Counted from the stretch's first letter, positions 1 through 11,399 are shown. The stretch: 64,000 nucleotides of DNA from Arthonia radiata (GCA_002989075.1 PSQN01000016.1:1054001-1118000), one strand, 5' to 3'. Made by a program: numbers and translations. Notes: generated from the sequence alone by a model not told the origin.

Positions 1-1499
1 TTATATGTTTAATAACTTTTTTAATCTTCTATATTAAGAGGTTTTAACCTTACTTATACTAATATTTAAGCTTATATTAACTACTAAGTTTAAATAAAGA
101 ATATACTTTATTTTATCTCTATTTTTCTTAATTCTAGCTATTTATATATAAAACTTATTAATCTAAAGTCTATATAATGTTAAGACTTTTTAATCTACTA
201 TCTTTATAAATTCTATATATTAACTAACTTTAAGAATAATATATATATCTATACTGAAGTTAACTAAGCAGTCTATATTACTTTATAAATAAGCTCTTAT
301 ATTAAGTAATATTGCTATCTTATTATTACTAATTTTTCTAATAAACTTATCTTTTTTAGCCTTTTATAGCTAAAGAATTATAATATTATTTAGTAGTTTA
401 ATTAAAATACTCTTTATTTTAATTCTAATTTCTATTTCTAGTATCATAGTATTCTATTTACTAGTACTATAGCTTATATTATTCTTAATAGTTTATATAG
501 CTATAAAAAAGAGCTATATATCTTTAATTCTACTAATTTAAAGTAGATTGATTTTATTATAAAAAAGTATAGATTAAAGGTTTAAAAGATATTGAAGCTT
601 AAACTTTAAAAAAAGAAGCTAAGTAGTAAAAGCTTATTTTAGCTTCTTTATCTTTAATTACTAGTAATTCTAGTTTATTAAGTACTTTTAAATAGCTTAA
701 TCTCTTAGTTCTATGTTTCTTAGCTACTTCTTAGTAAATTAAATCTATTCTTAAGTTTATAGTTATATTAATATAAACTATCTTTATTTAAAAGTTTTAA
801 ACTTATATTTAAGTTATATTAGTATAACCTATCTCTAGAGTTTCTATTCTATTAAGCGCTTTTAAATAGCTTACTTTTAAAGCTTTAAGTTCTATAGTAT
901 TTAAAATACTAACTATTTTTAAGTTTAAGTCTTTAACTATTCTTTAATAGACTATTTCTAGTTTTAGGTTTATAGCTACTTTTAAGTAGGTTATCTATTA
1001 GTTAACTACTTTTAAATAAATTAACTTACTACTATTAATATCTTACTACTGTATTCTTTATATAGAAGCTACTTTATTTATATTACTAGTCTACTAAGAG
1101 TATTAAAAATATTATATATTAGTTAAATAGATTTAAACTATTATAAATAAATCTCTTAAGCCTTAGTTTAGTTTTAATTTAAAAGATATAGATTAGTTTT
1201 ACTTATTAATAGAGTTATAAGCCTTTTATAAAGTATTCTCTAAGAAAGCTATAAAAACCCTTTTACTATACTATTAATATAATTATAAAATTAAGCTTAA
1301 GCTTAGTTTAAAACTACTTTATAGTTTATTATACTCTTATAGCTAATCTAAAGTAAAGACGTTATTTTCACAGCTTGAAGAAAATCTTAATTCTAGCTTT
1401 ATCTATACTAGTTATAGTTTAGCTATATCTCTAGTTCTATTTATTTAGAATTTTAATAGTAATCTTAAAGTTTATATTAATTATAAAGACTTAAATACT

Positions 1500-3840
1500 T
1501 TATTAGTTAAGATTAAGTATCTTCTTTTATTAATCTGTAAAATATTAAACTATTTATTTAAAGCTAAGTACTATATAAAGCTAAATATTATCTTTATTTT
1601 TAACTATATCTATATAAAAGAAGGTAAAGAATGGAAAACTACTTTTTAAATATACTATAGTCTTTTTAAGTCTCTTATTCTACTACTTAGTCTTTATAAT
1701 AGTTTAGTAACATTTTAGTACTATATTAATAATACTTTATAAAAGTATCTTAATTTTATACTACTTATCTTAATAATAGTTTTATTTACTTAAATAATAA
1801 GAAATTCTATTAAAACTATATTAAGTGAGTTTTAAAAAAGCTTAATAAGGCTAGCTTATAATATAACCTTAAGAAATATAAATTTATAGTTTAAAGGACT
1901 AAGTATTTAGAACTTATTATTACTATTAATAATGTTTAAATAAATTCTAAGAAGATTAAAACTATTATTAACTAGCCTTAACTTTACTTTATTAAAAAAT
2001 ATTTAAAGTTTTCTTAGTTTTATTAACTTCTATTATTATTTTATTCTTAAGTTTTTAAAAATTGCTACTTTTTTTATTAAGCTAATATATAAAAATAAAT
2101 TTTTTTTTTAGTTTTTTAAATATTAATTTATCTTTAAGATACTTAAGCTAATATTTATTAAAGACTCTATTTTTACTTACTTTAATTTTAAAAAGTCTAT
2201 TATTATTAAAATAAACTTACTTAATTAAGTTAATACTAAAGTATTATTTTAGTATAATAATAAAGGTATTCTTTACTCTATTATATTCTTTTTTTAAAAG
2301 ATATTACTAGCTAAATATAATTATAAAGTTTATAATAAGAATTATTAGTAACTATTAAATCTTTTAAAAAATAGTACTTTAAACTTAAAGACTCTTTATA
2401 TTTAATTTAAATAATTATTAATTATAAAAATCTAAAGTAGTTTATAACTATTAAGAATCTCTTGTATTATTAAGCTTATTAAACTAAGTTTCTCTTTCAT
2501 TCTAACTTTTAGCTTATTTATTATTTAAATAGAAAAAATAAGAAACTTAATAGTCTTACTTATTAATTTAGTAATTTCTCTATTAAAGAAAGAAATATAG
2601 CTCTAAACTTAAAAATAGCTTATTAATAGTAAGTACTTATTAAATTATAGTATATATATAATTTAAAAGCTGTTAATAAACCTTTAAATTATTTTAGTCT
2701 TAATTTTACTTTAGCTTTAGTTAATACTCTTTATTAATTTTTAAGAAATTATTAGTTTAGTCTATAGTTACATTTTCAATCTATATAATTATAGTTTAGC
2801 TATTAAGTAACTTTAAATTTTAGTTAAAGTTAGTATTTAAGTCTAGTTTTTAGCTTATCTCTTAGTATTTTAAAAATCTATATTTAGTTACTAACTTTAG
2901 TACTATATATTTCTATTAATATTCTAAGTTCTATTCTAAGTTTGGTACTTTTTAATACTCTTTAAATTCTATTTCTTAGTTAACTATCTTTAATTTTAAT
3001 AAATAAAACTTTAAGATTATATAGCTCTAAACTAACTCTTATTAAGATAATTTTTAATATAAATAAATTCTCTATAATTTTAAGATCTCTAGTACTATTT
3101 ACTATAAGAATATTAATTTACTTATTTATTATATTTGAAATAAAATTATTTATTACTAAGATTATTAAGTAGTTTTAAATAATAATAAGCTCTATCTATA
3201 CTTATTAAAAAGTACTTATATTTATTCTATCTTTAGTTATTCTAGTACTACTTAACTTTTAAGGTTTTTTATTATTCTTTTTAGTAGTTTAGTATTTATC
3301 TAGTAATTAAGTATTTTATATATAATTACTATATCTATATTTATATTAAGCTATCGCTTTAATATTAGTATAGTTAGCTATATTTACTTTTAGTTTTACA
3401 TTAACAATAAAAAGATATTTCTATAGATTTTATTATTTAACTTTCTAGCTTTTACTTTTTATTTAGCTTATTTAAAGTTTATAACTATTTAGTAGTTATT
3501 AACTAACTTACTAAGATAAAATACTTTACTTTCTATAAAAATATATTAATAGAAGCTATTATAAATTTGTTCTTTATCTATATTTTTAGGCTTTATAGAC
3601 TTTTTAGTTCTATTATCTTTAACTAAGATACTTAGTTTATTTTTACTTTTTAATATTAACTAATCTAATATTTAAGTTTAATTAATAAGTTTTTTATAAT
3701 ATACTATCTTTAAACTAATAGATAGACTAAGAATATAAATAGTAGTCTTAAATACTATCTTTATATTTATATTAATTATCTTTAAAATAACTAAACTTTC
3801 TAGCTTTTAATAATTAAGTTTACTACTAATAACTATTAAA
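1500..3840 (+). pseudogene. pol: Gypsy pol remnant (RT, RNase H, integrase)
   Basis: The + strand keeps the order of a Ty3/Gypsy pol. At about 1510-1640 an RT block resembles the family pattern LxxKxRYPLPLI...L...AKxYxKLDI, followed by GKEWKT and a decayed F-x-RYGLFE-like stretch at 1615-1690. At 1930-1985 a block resembles the post-RT signature (V-x-x-x-PKKIK-x-I-x-x-WP). At about 3700-3835 an integrase block reads like the family motif YHPQTDGQTE followed by N-SSLEYYLR-like residues. Stops are numerous and almost all TAA or TAG. The YxDD box is no longer readable. The element is dead. The match is by motif pattern only; alignment of a de-RIPped consensus to Gypsy pol would settle it. Confidence 0.75.
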
Positions 3841-4411
3841 GTACTACTATTAGTTATACTCTATTCTTTGTAAACTTAGATTAATATCTTTATATATTAT
3901 TTAAACCTTCTTAGCCTTCTTAAGATAATTTATTTTTTAGTTAACTCTATAATTAAGTTTCTACTAATAAATCTATTATTATAATAAATTAAATTAATAG
4001 TAAAAATTATAAACTTATAAAAATTTTTTATTCTTAATACTAAGTAGATAACTACATTTTCTTTAGTACTAAAAATTTTAGTACTATATATTTTAATAAG
4101 AAGCTATTATATTTCTAATAAGGCCCCTTTATTTTAAAGAAGGTTATTAGTTTCTATACTTATTATCTATTTCTTTTATTAATAATATAGTATTATTTAG
4201 TCTTCTATCTATTTAAACTCTATTTAGCTTCTATTAATCTACTTTTTAGTTAATAATTAAACCATATTTATTAATTATTACTAAAGATAGTAAATAAGAG
4301 TAGTATATTAAAGATATTTTTAACTCTTATTTTTATTATAGTATACTCTAGTATATTATTTACTAAGATACTAATAAATAAACTTAAATCTATAGTTTAG
4401 TTCTATATTAA

Positions 4412-4416
4412 GTATC
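4412..4416. repeat. Target-site duplication GTATC (left) of Copia element
   Basis: GTATC directly precedes the left LTR and is repeated at 9829-9833 directly after the right LTR. A 5-bp duplication is the usual size for Ty1/Copia integration. Confidence 0.9.
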
Positions 4417-4923
4417 TGTTAAAAAGGTGCAGGGAAGAAGAAGAATACTACTACAAAGAGTAGGAAGACGAGACCAGCTTAAGACTGGTACAATACTTAG
4501 GCTTAATATAGATACAATACTTAGTAGCAAGGAGAAGCTATTGTTATATTGTCTGTCTTGTTAGCTAGAATTCTCTAGAGAAATCCTAGCTTATATATCT
4601 AAGTCTAGCGGCCCGTACAGGACTTACTAGATATCTGTTCTTTTAATAGGAGCTAAATAACCCGTAACTTACTGTATAAGACGGTAATTCTGTCTATTTA
4701 AAACTGTTAGTCTCTAAGTCTATTCTATGTTGTCTTAGACTACGGGCCAGCTATCTAGAACGAGTCGTACAATGCTTCTTTTTGTCTTAGACCCGGGCTA
4801 CTAGGCCCGATCCTTTAGGTAAAAGGCTTGTTCTATTTTAGGCCGAGACAGCTGGTAGAACCTATCCGATACTCTAGGCTCCTAGGGGTTCCGGCTAACT
4901 AGCTAGTTAGTTAATTTCTAATA
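4417..4923 (-). repeat. Copia left LTR (3' LTR of minus-strand element)
   Basis: 507 bp, starting TGTTAAAAAGGTGCAGGG on the + strand and ending TTTCTAATA. It is collinear with 9322-9828 and, inverted, with the solo LTR at 40339-40846. The two LTRs of this element differ mainly by transitions, as expected from RIP. Confidence 0.95.
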
Positions 4924-4936
4924 CACCTCCTTAATC
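4924..4936 (-). other. Polypurine tract of Copia element
   Basis: Read on the minus strand this is GATTAAGGAGGTG, immediately upstream of the 3' LTR. Position and purine content fit the plus-strand DNA primer of an LTR retrotransposon and fix the element's orientation. Confidence 0.75.
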
Positions 4937-4974
4937 GACTAGTTATTTTAGCTAGATTGTAAGCTAATTTAAGT

Positions 4975-7900
4975 TCTAAACGTTAGTATTTTAGCTAAGT
5001 CGATCGGTTTTGTTAAACCGTCTGCTAATTGTTCCTTTGTAGAAACGTATTTGAGCTCTGTTTGGCCTGCCTGAACGTTTTCTCTAACATAGTGATACTA
5101 TATATTAATATGCTTAGATTTAGCTCAGAAGGTAGGGTTTTTTGCAAGTTCTTTTGCCAAATTGCTGTCGGTAAGTAATAGTTTTACCGGTAAAACCGGG
5201 GTCTCCGGTCTAATTTAACCGGCTTGCCCGGGCAAATATATGCTTGCCTGGTGCGTTAGAGCCCGCCGAGTCTTTTTATCCGCAGACTTTTTAAAAGTAC
5301 CCGCTAAAACGGTAGTAATCGAATTTTCTTTAAAAATCCCAGACAGTTCGGTAGCAATTAATCGGATAAATGACTGTTCCTTTATAGCTTCTTTAAGGGC
5401 TATATATTCGGCCTCACAAGAGCTTAAGGCGACCGTTTTTTGTAGCTTCGAATTCTAGCTAAGGGCTCCGTTCCTGAGTAGAAAGATATAGCCGGTAGTC
5501 GATCTCCTAGTACCGAGGTTCCCCCCCCAATCTGCGTTACAATAGCCGGTTATACCGTCTATCGAGGGAGATTTGTAGTAAAGGCTAAGGTTAAGAGTTT
5601 TATCTAAGTAAGCCTAAAGACTACTTAAAACTCTCCAGTACTCCTTGCTAGGATTCGACATATACCGGGCTAGTAGGCTAGTTGTAAAGGCAATATCGGG
5701 TCTTGTCTTTGTTGTTAGATACAAAATCGACCCAATTTGTTGCTAATAATTAGAAATATCGGCACTACTAGCTTAATTAGAATTTGGTACCAATTTTGAG
5801 CCGACGGGTTGCGGTATTTTTCCGGGCATTCGGCCGTTTTTCTTCGAGTATTTGGTTAAAATTTTAGCCAAATAAGTCGACTAATCTAGGCGAATCGTTT
5901 TCGCCGGGCGATCTCGAGTAATTTTGATTCCTAAGAACTTACTAACGTCTCCTAAGTCCTTAACCGTAAGAGTCTTGTTTAGTTCCTGGTAGATTCCGGA
6001 GCTTGTTTCGGTAGAATCGGATACAGCTAATATATCGTCTACGTAGGCGATTAAAATTGCCTGCTTTTTGGTTCTTCGAATATAAACCGACTAATTAGAT
6101 ACTAGGGGTTCAAAACCTATGCCCCTTAGTAATTCTCAAAGATAGGCTTTCTACTGTCGGTCGGCCTGTTTCAGACCGTAAAGGGCCTTCTTTATTCGAT
6201 AAACTTTATTAGTTCCGTTAGATAGGCCAGTTAGTTGCTTGACATAGACAACCTTGTCTAACTTTGCGTTAGAATAAGCTAATTTTACGTCCTATTGCTT
6301 TATTTCCTAGTCTTTCTCTGCTGCTAAGGCTAGTATAAGCCGGTAAATAATTAGATTTACTATATTCGCAAAGGTCTCTATAAAATCGAGGCCGGGTCTT
6401 TGCTGGCAGCCCTTGGCTACCCAGCGGGCTTTAAAAATCGACTCGCCCTCCGGGGGGTACTTAATCTTCGGTACTCAGCGCCCTTTTAGCGCCTTTCTAC
6501 CCGGCGGCAGCTCGGTTAATATTTAGGTTTCTTGGTTAGCTAGCTCTTTGAGCTCCGACTGTATTGCGTCTAGCCAAGAAGGTCAATCCTTGGATACCCT
6601 TATTTCTTTTAAGTTATTGGGCTCTTTAGTAACTGCGATTAAGGCCTGTTTGGCGTATTGTTCTAGGTTATTATAGAACTCGTCAAACTAATTTTTGTCG
6701 GCGTTTTCGTATATAAAATCTATTTTCTAGGCGCAATCGATATCTACTCGGCCGGGGTCTTCGGTACTTCTGTAATCTAACTCGGTAAAAAGGTTAGACT
6801 CGTTTAGAGCTCTAGTTTGGTATAGTTCTTGTCTAGATTCGTCCGCTAGTTATTAAGATATAAAGGGGGTATACTGTTTCTTATATAGAGGACTCCCTTC
6901 TTCATTGGGAGGTACCTCCCTATTATCTTAAGATTTAGCGGTCGGATTTAGCTCGTTTTTGAACTCGACTTCTAGTTATTCTTCAGGCTCTTTAGGAATA
7001 CTCTTAGTTAATCGATTAACCGTAGATCTCCGTAGATCCCAAACAAATTTTCCTTCTTAAACGTAAACGTCTCTCCCTCAGTAAACCTTCCGGTTATTGG
7101 GGTCTAAGAGCTTATATTGGTTCGATCCGTAGTCTATTAGGATATAGGCAGTTGCTCTGGCGTCTAGCTTTTTTGGTTTGGGTTCTTTAAGATAAGTAAC
7201 TGAGCCCCAGATTTTAATAGTACTGATATCCGGTTTTTTGCCGTATTTTGCTTCGTACGGGGTAATAAACCCCGGTAATCCGGTATAAGGGGTCCTATTA
7301 TAAATATAGGTAGCTACTTTTAGCGCTTCACCCCAATATATCTAGGGTAGCCCGGCGGTATAAAGTATTGCTCGAACTTTACTAACAATTGTTTGGTTAA
7401 AGCGTTCGGCTCGTCCGTTTTGCTGGGAGGTATACGGTACAGATATCGTTAGAATAGCTTCTTTTTGTTCTAGAAGCTGTTTTACCCGGCCTTCCTAGTA
7501 TTCTTTTGCGTTGTCTAAGTATAGTCTTTTAAAAGGATGCTCGAACTACGTTTTTTCCTGAGTAATATAGATAGATAGTACGTCGAAAACCTAATCTTTA
7601 GACTATAGTACCTCGGTAGTCGTATACCGGGTTTTATTGTCTATAAAGCTAGTGAATAATCGACCTTTGGAAGGGGTTTGCGGTACAATTGGCCCGCAAA
7701 TATCTAAGTAGACTTTTTCTAAATAATTGGCCGATTTGTCTAGAGTTTCTCGGCTAACTTTAGCCGTTACCTTTGCTTCGAAGTAAATTTAGCAATTATC
7801 TCCCGATTTGTCCGAATGATCTGTTCCTAGAGCAACCTTTTTAAGCTGTTTTAAGGCGTTTTCGCCTATATGTCCTATTCGTTGATGCTAAAGGTCAGTT

Positions 7901-9170
7901 TTCAAAAAAATAGTGTAGAGAGATTAGACTGTATTGATAGTCTGAGCTTCTATTACTATTAGGCCGTCAACATACCGCCCCTGGATGGTTAGTTGTCCGG
8001 TCCAATCAACTTTTGGCTTATTTTAGCTAAGAGTTACCTTACCTCCCCTCTTTCTAAGCTTGTTAAAGCTTAGGAGGTTAATTCTAAATTCCTTAACAAA
8101 CAAAACTTCGTCTAGGACAATTGTTTTGTTCTTAAAGAACAGTTTTGCTTTGCCTGTCTGTAAGGCTCGGATTAACTTCCCCCCTCCCCAACGAATAATC
8201 TGGTTAGTTGGCTGGATATCCGTTAGAAGGTTAATATTCGAGCAAATATAGCTTGTTGAGCTTATATCGAGGATCTAAGAATTAATAGAGTAATTGACTC
8301 TGTCTAGTAATGCTGTAAAGCATTGTTCTTCTTGTAGGTTAGAACTGTGTACAGAAAACATTAAAAAATCGGTGTTTTCGGAGCTTTTGTTGGAATTTGG
8401 CCGGAGATTTGGATATTTTTTCCAACAAGTTGCCAGTTTATGCCCCTTTTTGTTGCAAAAGGGGCATTTTTCTTGGTTTTTACTTAGAGATTTTAATTGT
8501 TCTCCGGTCCTTTGCGTCAATTTATTGTCTATTGCAGTAAAAACCTTTTCTGCTGGGGTACTACCGCGGATTCGGCAAGACTCGTCTATAAGTTAACTAA
8601 ATAAGTCCTATAAACTTATATCGCTAGTCATTTGCCGGTAGCTTTGGCTAATAATAGCTACCGTGTGCTCGTATTCGGGGGTCAGATTGTGGAGGACGTA
8701 GGCAGCTACCACCTTGTTGGGTAGTGCTAGTCCTCGGGTTGCCAAATCGTCCGTTAATTGTCTAATTTTAGCAAGGTAAAGCTCAAGGTTTTTTACCTTA
8801 CCAAGTATAGTGCTAAAGAGCTCTTTGCAAATTAGAAACTCGGAACTAAAACCTTTCGATTCGTATAACCTTTTTAGGCTATCTTAAAGCTCTAGAGAGT
8901 TATAAATCCCCTTTATTTAAATAAGGGGACCGTCCTCTAGAGTAAGTCGAATAAGGGCTGCTGCCCTTGTCGACTGTTCCTAGCGGCTAGCTTCGATAAT
9001 ATCTCCAGCTAAATAGCCGGAAAAGGGGATTATAACATTACTGTAGCCCTTTTTAGTTAAAAGGGCCTCCATTCGAATCGACCAAATGTTCCAATTAGTC
9101 GAGCCCTTGAGTTTAGAAATCTTATAAGAGGAGTTTATAGCCGAATATATAGTCGGAGATTTCCAAAAAA
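4975..9170 (-). pseudogene. gag-pol: Copia gag-pol polyprotein, stopped by RIP
   Basis: One minus-strand frame runs the full Copia order. The gag begins near 9170 and has a typical KGSTNWNIWSIRMEALL-like capsid start near 9100. A zinc knuckle C-x2-C-x4-H-x4-C lies at 8425-8466. Protease follows (ILD-x-SSTS at about 8260; the preceding Trp codon is now the TAG at 8275). Integrase is at about 7900-7300 (H-x3-H near 7880, second zinc Cys pair damaged, and a catalytic-core stretch ending SVPYTSQQNGRAER near 7430). RT is at about 6530-5900 with the YVDD box at 6036-6047, and RNase H at about 5560-5000 ends with an LADGLTKPID-type tail. Stops are mostly TAG at Gln and Trp positions. No full-length protein can be made, but an active relative elsewhere in the genome is plausible. 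Confidence 0.92.
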
Positions 9171-9309
9171 AAAGGAAATTCTGTTCTAATAGTTAAATTA
9201 GGCTAAAAATTTAGAGTCGATTGGTAATAGGATCGTTCGGAGGTGCCGATAGATGTCGTAGGGGAAATATTTCCTAAAAAGGAAATTTAAAAGGAATTAG
9301 TGCTAATCC

Positions 9310-9321
9310 GGGCTTATAACC
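9310..9321 (-). other. Copia primer-binding site matching initiator tRNA-Met
   Basis: On the minus strand the 12 bases directly after the 5' LTR are GGTTATAAGCCC. This is the complement of the anticodon stem-loop of initiator tRNA-Met (expected GGTTATGAGCCC) with one G/A transition. Copia elements often prime from an internal fragment of this tRNA. Confidence 0.7.
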
Positions 9322-9828
9322 TATTAAAGAGGTGCAGGGAAGAAGAAGAATACTACTACAAAGAGTAGGAAGACGAGATTAGCTTAAGACTGGTACAATA
9401 CTTAAGCTTAATACAGGTACAATACTTAGTAGCAAGGAGAAGCTGTTGTTATATTGTCTGTCTTGTTAGCTAGAATTCTCTAGAGAAATCCTAGCTTATA
9501 TATCTAAGTCTAGCGGCCCGTACAGAACTTACTAAATATCTGTTCTTTTGATAGAAGCTAGATAACCCGTAACTTACCGCATAAGACGGTAATTCTGTCT
9601 ATCTAAAACTATTAGTCTCTAAGTCTATTTTATGTTGTCTTAGACTACAGGCCAGCTGTCTAGGACGGGTTGTACAATGCTTGTTTTTGTCCTAGGCCCG
9701 GGCTACTAGGCCCGACTCTTTAGGTAAAAGGCTTATTCTATTCTAGACCGAGATAGCTGGTAGAACCTATTCGATACTCCGGGCTTCTAGGGGTTCCAGC
9801 TAACCAGCTAGTTGGTTAATTTTTAATA
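9322..9828 (-). repeat. Copia right LTR (5' LTR of minus-strand element)
   Basis: 507 bp, the same length as the left LTR. It starts TATTAAAGAGGTGCAGGG (TG mutated to TA) and ends TTTTTAATA, followed by the TSD GTATC at 9829-9833. Confidence 0.95.
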
Positions 9829-10134
9829 GTATCTTTAATATCTTAAACCTATTATATTAATTTTTTACCTAGCTTATAGATACTTATCTTCTTTAAGAGA
9901 GATCTATTATTATAAATTAGTCTTAAGCCTTTTTAGCTCTTAGTATTCTAACTTAATTTCTTACTTATATTCTAATAGTTAAATAGTATATTTAAACTAT
10001 ACTATTATCTCTAACCTTTCTATTTCTAATCTAGTATATTAATTAAATAATTTAGATCTTATTAATATATATAGAGATATTATCTACTATCTTATTCTTA
10101 TCTATATCTAATTCTTTTTATATCTACTATTTAA
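9829..10134. other. AT-rich spacer, probable continuation of the Gypsy relic
   Basis: About 300 bp between the Copia TSD and the next element's TSD. It resembles the saturated RIP DNA left of 4417. A + strand stretch near 9970-10120 could be a decayed chromodomain-like pol tail, but this is weak. Nothing else was seen. Confidence 0.4.
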
Positions 10135-10139
10135 ATAGA
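10135..10139. repeat. Target-site duplication ATAGA (left) of Gypsy element 1
   Basis: ATAGA is repeated at 17430-17434, immediately outside the right LTR. Its 5-bp size is typical of Ty3/Gypsy insertion. Confidence 0.9.
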
Positions 10140-10610
10140 TGTAACGCCGGTTGCTGCAAGAACCGAACTAAGGCTTACTTATCTTATATACTTATCGATC
10201 TTAATGGTAGGCGTCTTGTGTGCTAGAGACTAAAAAGCAGAAGAGGCGAGACAGATTATAGAAGATAAGAGCGGCTTCACTAAAGTAGATAGAAGATAAA
10301 GTACGTTACCTAAATATAGTTAAAAAACTTGTATTTAGATATTAAGTTAACAGACTAAAGTTTATTTTAAGATTAGTTATTAGTTTAACTATATAGTTTA
10401 AGGTATATAGAGAAGTTCCTTTATATCTACTAACCTAATAATACTTATATTAGGTTTATAGAGAATATAAGCCTTTATAGCTATCTTGTTCGATAATATT
10501 TACGGCAGGTTTATAGGCTTAGTCGGGAATAATGCTGGTAGAGCTAAGATAACTAGCGGTAATTAATACTTAGACGTACGCTAGACTGTTTAGAGCTAGT
10601 ATTCGTAATA
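10140..10610 (-). repeat. Gypsy element 1 left LTR (3' LTR)
   Basis: 471 bp, from TGTAACGCCGG to ATTCGTAATA. The first 265 or so bases on the + strand (R/U5 side) are shared with the LTRs at 50107, 56894 and 58677. The remaining 200 or so bases (U3 side) match only the right LTR of this element. Confidence 0.93.
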
Positions 10611-10630
10611 CAATCTCTCCTCTTCTAGTT
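10611..10630 (-). other. Polypurine tract of Gypsy element 1
   Basis: On the minus strand the sequence AGAAGAGGAGAGATTG ends against the 3' LTR. The purine run supports minus-strand orientation. Confidence 0.65.
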
Positions 10631-10795
10631 AAATTGTTCTCGATTGACTCTAAGCTTGTTAAACACTTATAAGTTGCGTATCGTTCCTCCTTCCGTAAAT
10701 AATCTATAAGTCGCTATATCTCGCATAAAGTTTGTTGCTATAGGTTCTAAAAAAAGTACAGTTAATACCTGCTAATCGAAGTCTGCGGTATTAAA

Positions 10796-11345
10796 ATGCC
10801 TTCTTGCTTTTAATGTATATCGACTAAAGAGAGGTATATAGTTTAGTTTAGAAAGACGATGTATTTAGTGTATACTTAAGATAAGAAGAGTTGTAATTTA
10901 CGGGTATCGTTAGTAAATAGTATGCCTCGTTATTGTTTTTTTATAGTACTTAAAACTAATTTAGTTGTAGCGCGTTTAGTTTATTCTTAATATTCCTTTT
11001 AGTCGACTACCCTTTAGCGTACAAAGCGCTAATTATATACATTAAAAACTTAGATAGCGGCGTTGGTTGCGGCTATACAGCGTAACCGATCTAAGGTCTA
11101 AAAGTTAAAAGAGAAGGTTAAGAAGACTTGTATGCAGATAGCAGCGAAGTTAACTTAAAATAAATTATTGAAGTAAGAGGAGTTTGCCGCGTTAATAGCT
11201 AGTAGCGATATATTTAAATGTTTAAGCGGGTTATCTATTAATTTTTAAGATAATTCTTATTTAGAGTTAGGTAGCGGTTCTATAACGTAGTAAGCTGGTT
11301 CGTTTAAGAGTAATTTAGGTGCCGGTAGAGCGTACTAGATAGTAA
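10796..11345 (+). pseudogene. Antisense ORF inside Gypsy element 1: six-Cys (Zn2Cys6-spaced) protein with basic coiled-coil-like tail
   Basis: A + strand frame opposite to gag-pol, lying between the chromodomain end of pol and the 3' LTR. It begins ATG CCT TCT TGC (Met-Pro-Ser-Cys). Interruptions are TAG or TAA only. Column alignment with the same ORF in the composite element (50733) gives Cys or RIP-derived Tyr at residues 4, 7, 14, 23, 26 and 33, that is C-x2-C-x6-C-x8-C-x2-C-x6-C. From about codon 88 the frame is rich in Ala, Lys, Arg and Glu (Ala-Ala-Leu-Val-Ala-Ala, then a Lys/Glu heptad-like region), which suggests a coiled coil. The true stop is unclear, and the end given is where the frame loses character. 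Function is unknown. Zn2Cys6 spacing suggests DNA or nucleic-acid binding, but this is inference from spacing alone. Confidence 0.6.
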
Positions 11346-11399
11346 ATTAGAGTGTTAATGCTACTACAACTAATTAATATTCTAGTTCTAATATCGTTA

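Larger units (their letters stand above)
1..4416 (+). mobile_element. Heavily RIP-mutated Ty3/Gypsy relic, left part
   Basis: Saturated AT-rich DNA in which + strand pol motifs can still be traced. The relic is cut at 4416 by the Copia element and probably resumes at 9834-10134, where a weak chromodomain-like tail can be imagined. Neither LTR was located, and the 5' part (1-1200) gives no recognisable gag. The family assignment rests on the RT and integrase stretches described in the pol entry. The left end may lie outside the window. Confidence 0.75.
4417..9828 (-). mobile_element. Complete Ty1/Copia retrotransposon, RIP-mutated
   Basis: A 5412-bp element with two 507-bp LTRs, a perfect 5-bp TSD (GTATC), a primer-binding site next to the right (5') LTR, a purine tract next to the left (3') LTR, and a single gag-pol on the minus strand. 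It is inserted in the Gypsy relic, so it is younger than that copy. RIP is moderate: GC content is far above the surroundings and the frame is readable throughout, with stops mostly TAG. The terminal TG/CA dinucleotides are partly mutated to TA. Confidence 0.95.

Noticed and set aside
1-4416. Mitochondrial or plasmid DNA as the cause of high AT
   Set aside because: Nuclear retrotransposon pol motifs, RIP-type context bias and nested LTR elements explain the composition. No mitochondrial gene was found.
5240-5458. 72-codon + strand open frame
   Set aside because: Antisense to the Copia RNase H region, which is clearly coding on the minus strand.
8060-8596. Two + strand open frames of 63 and 100 codons
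   Set aside because: Antisense to the Copia gag zinc knuckle and protease region; shadows of that frame.
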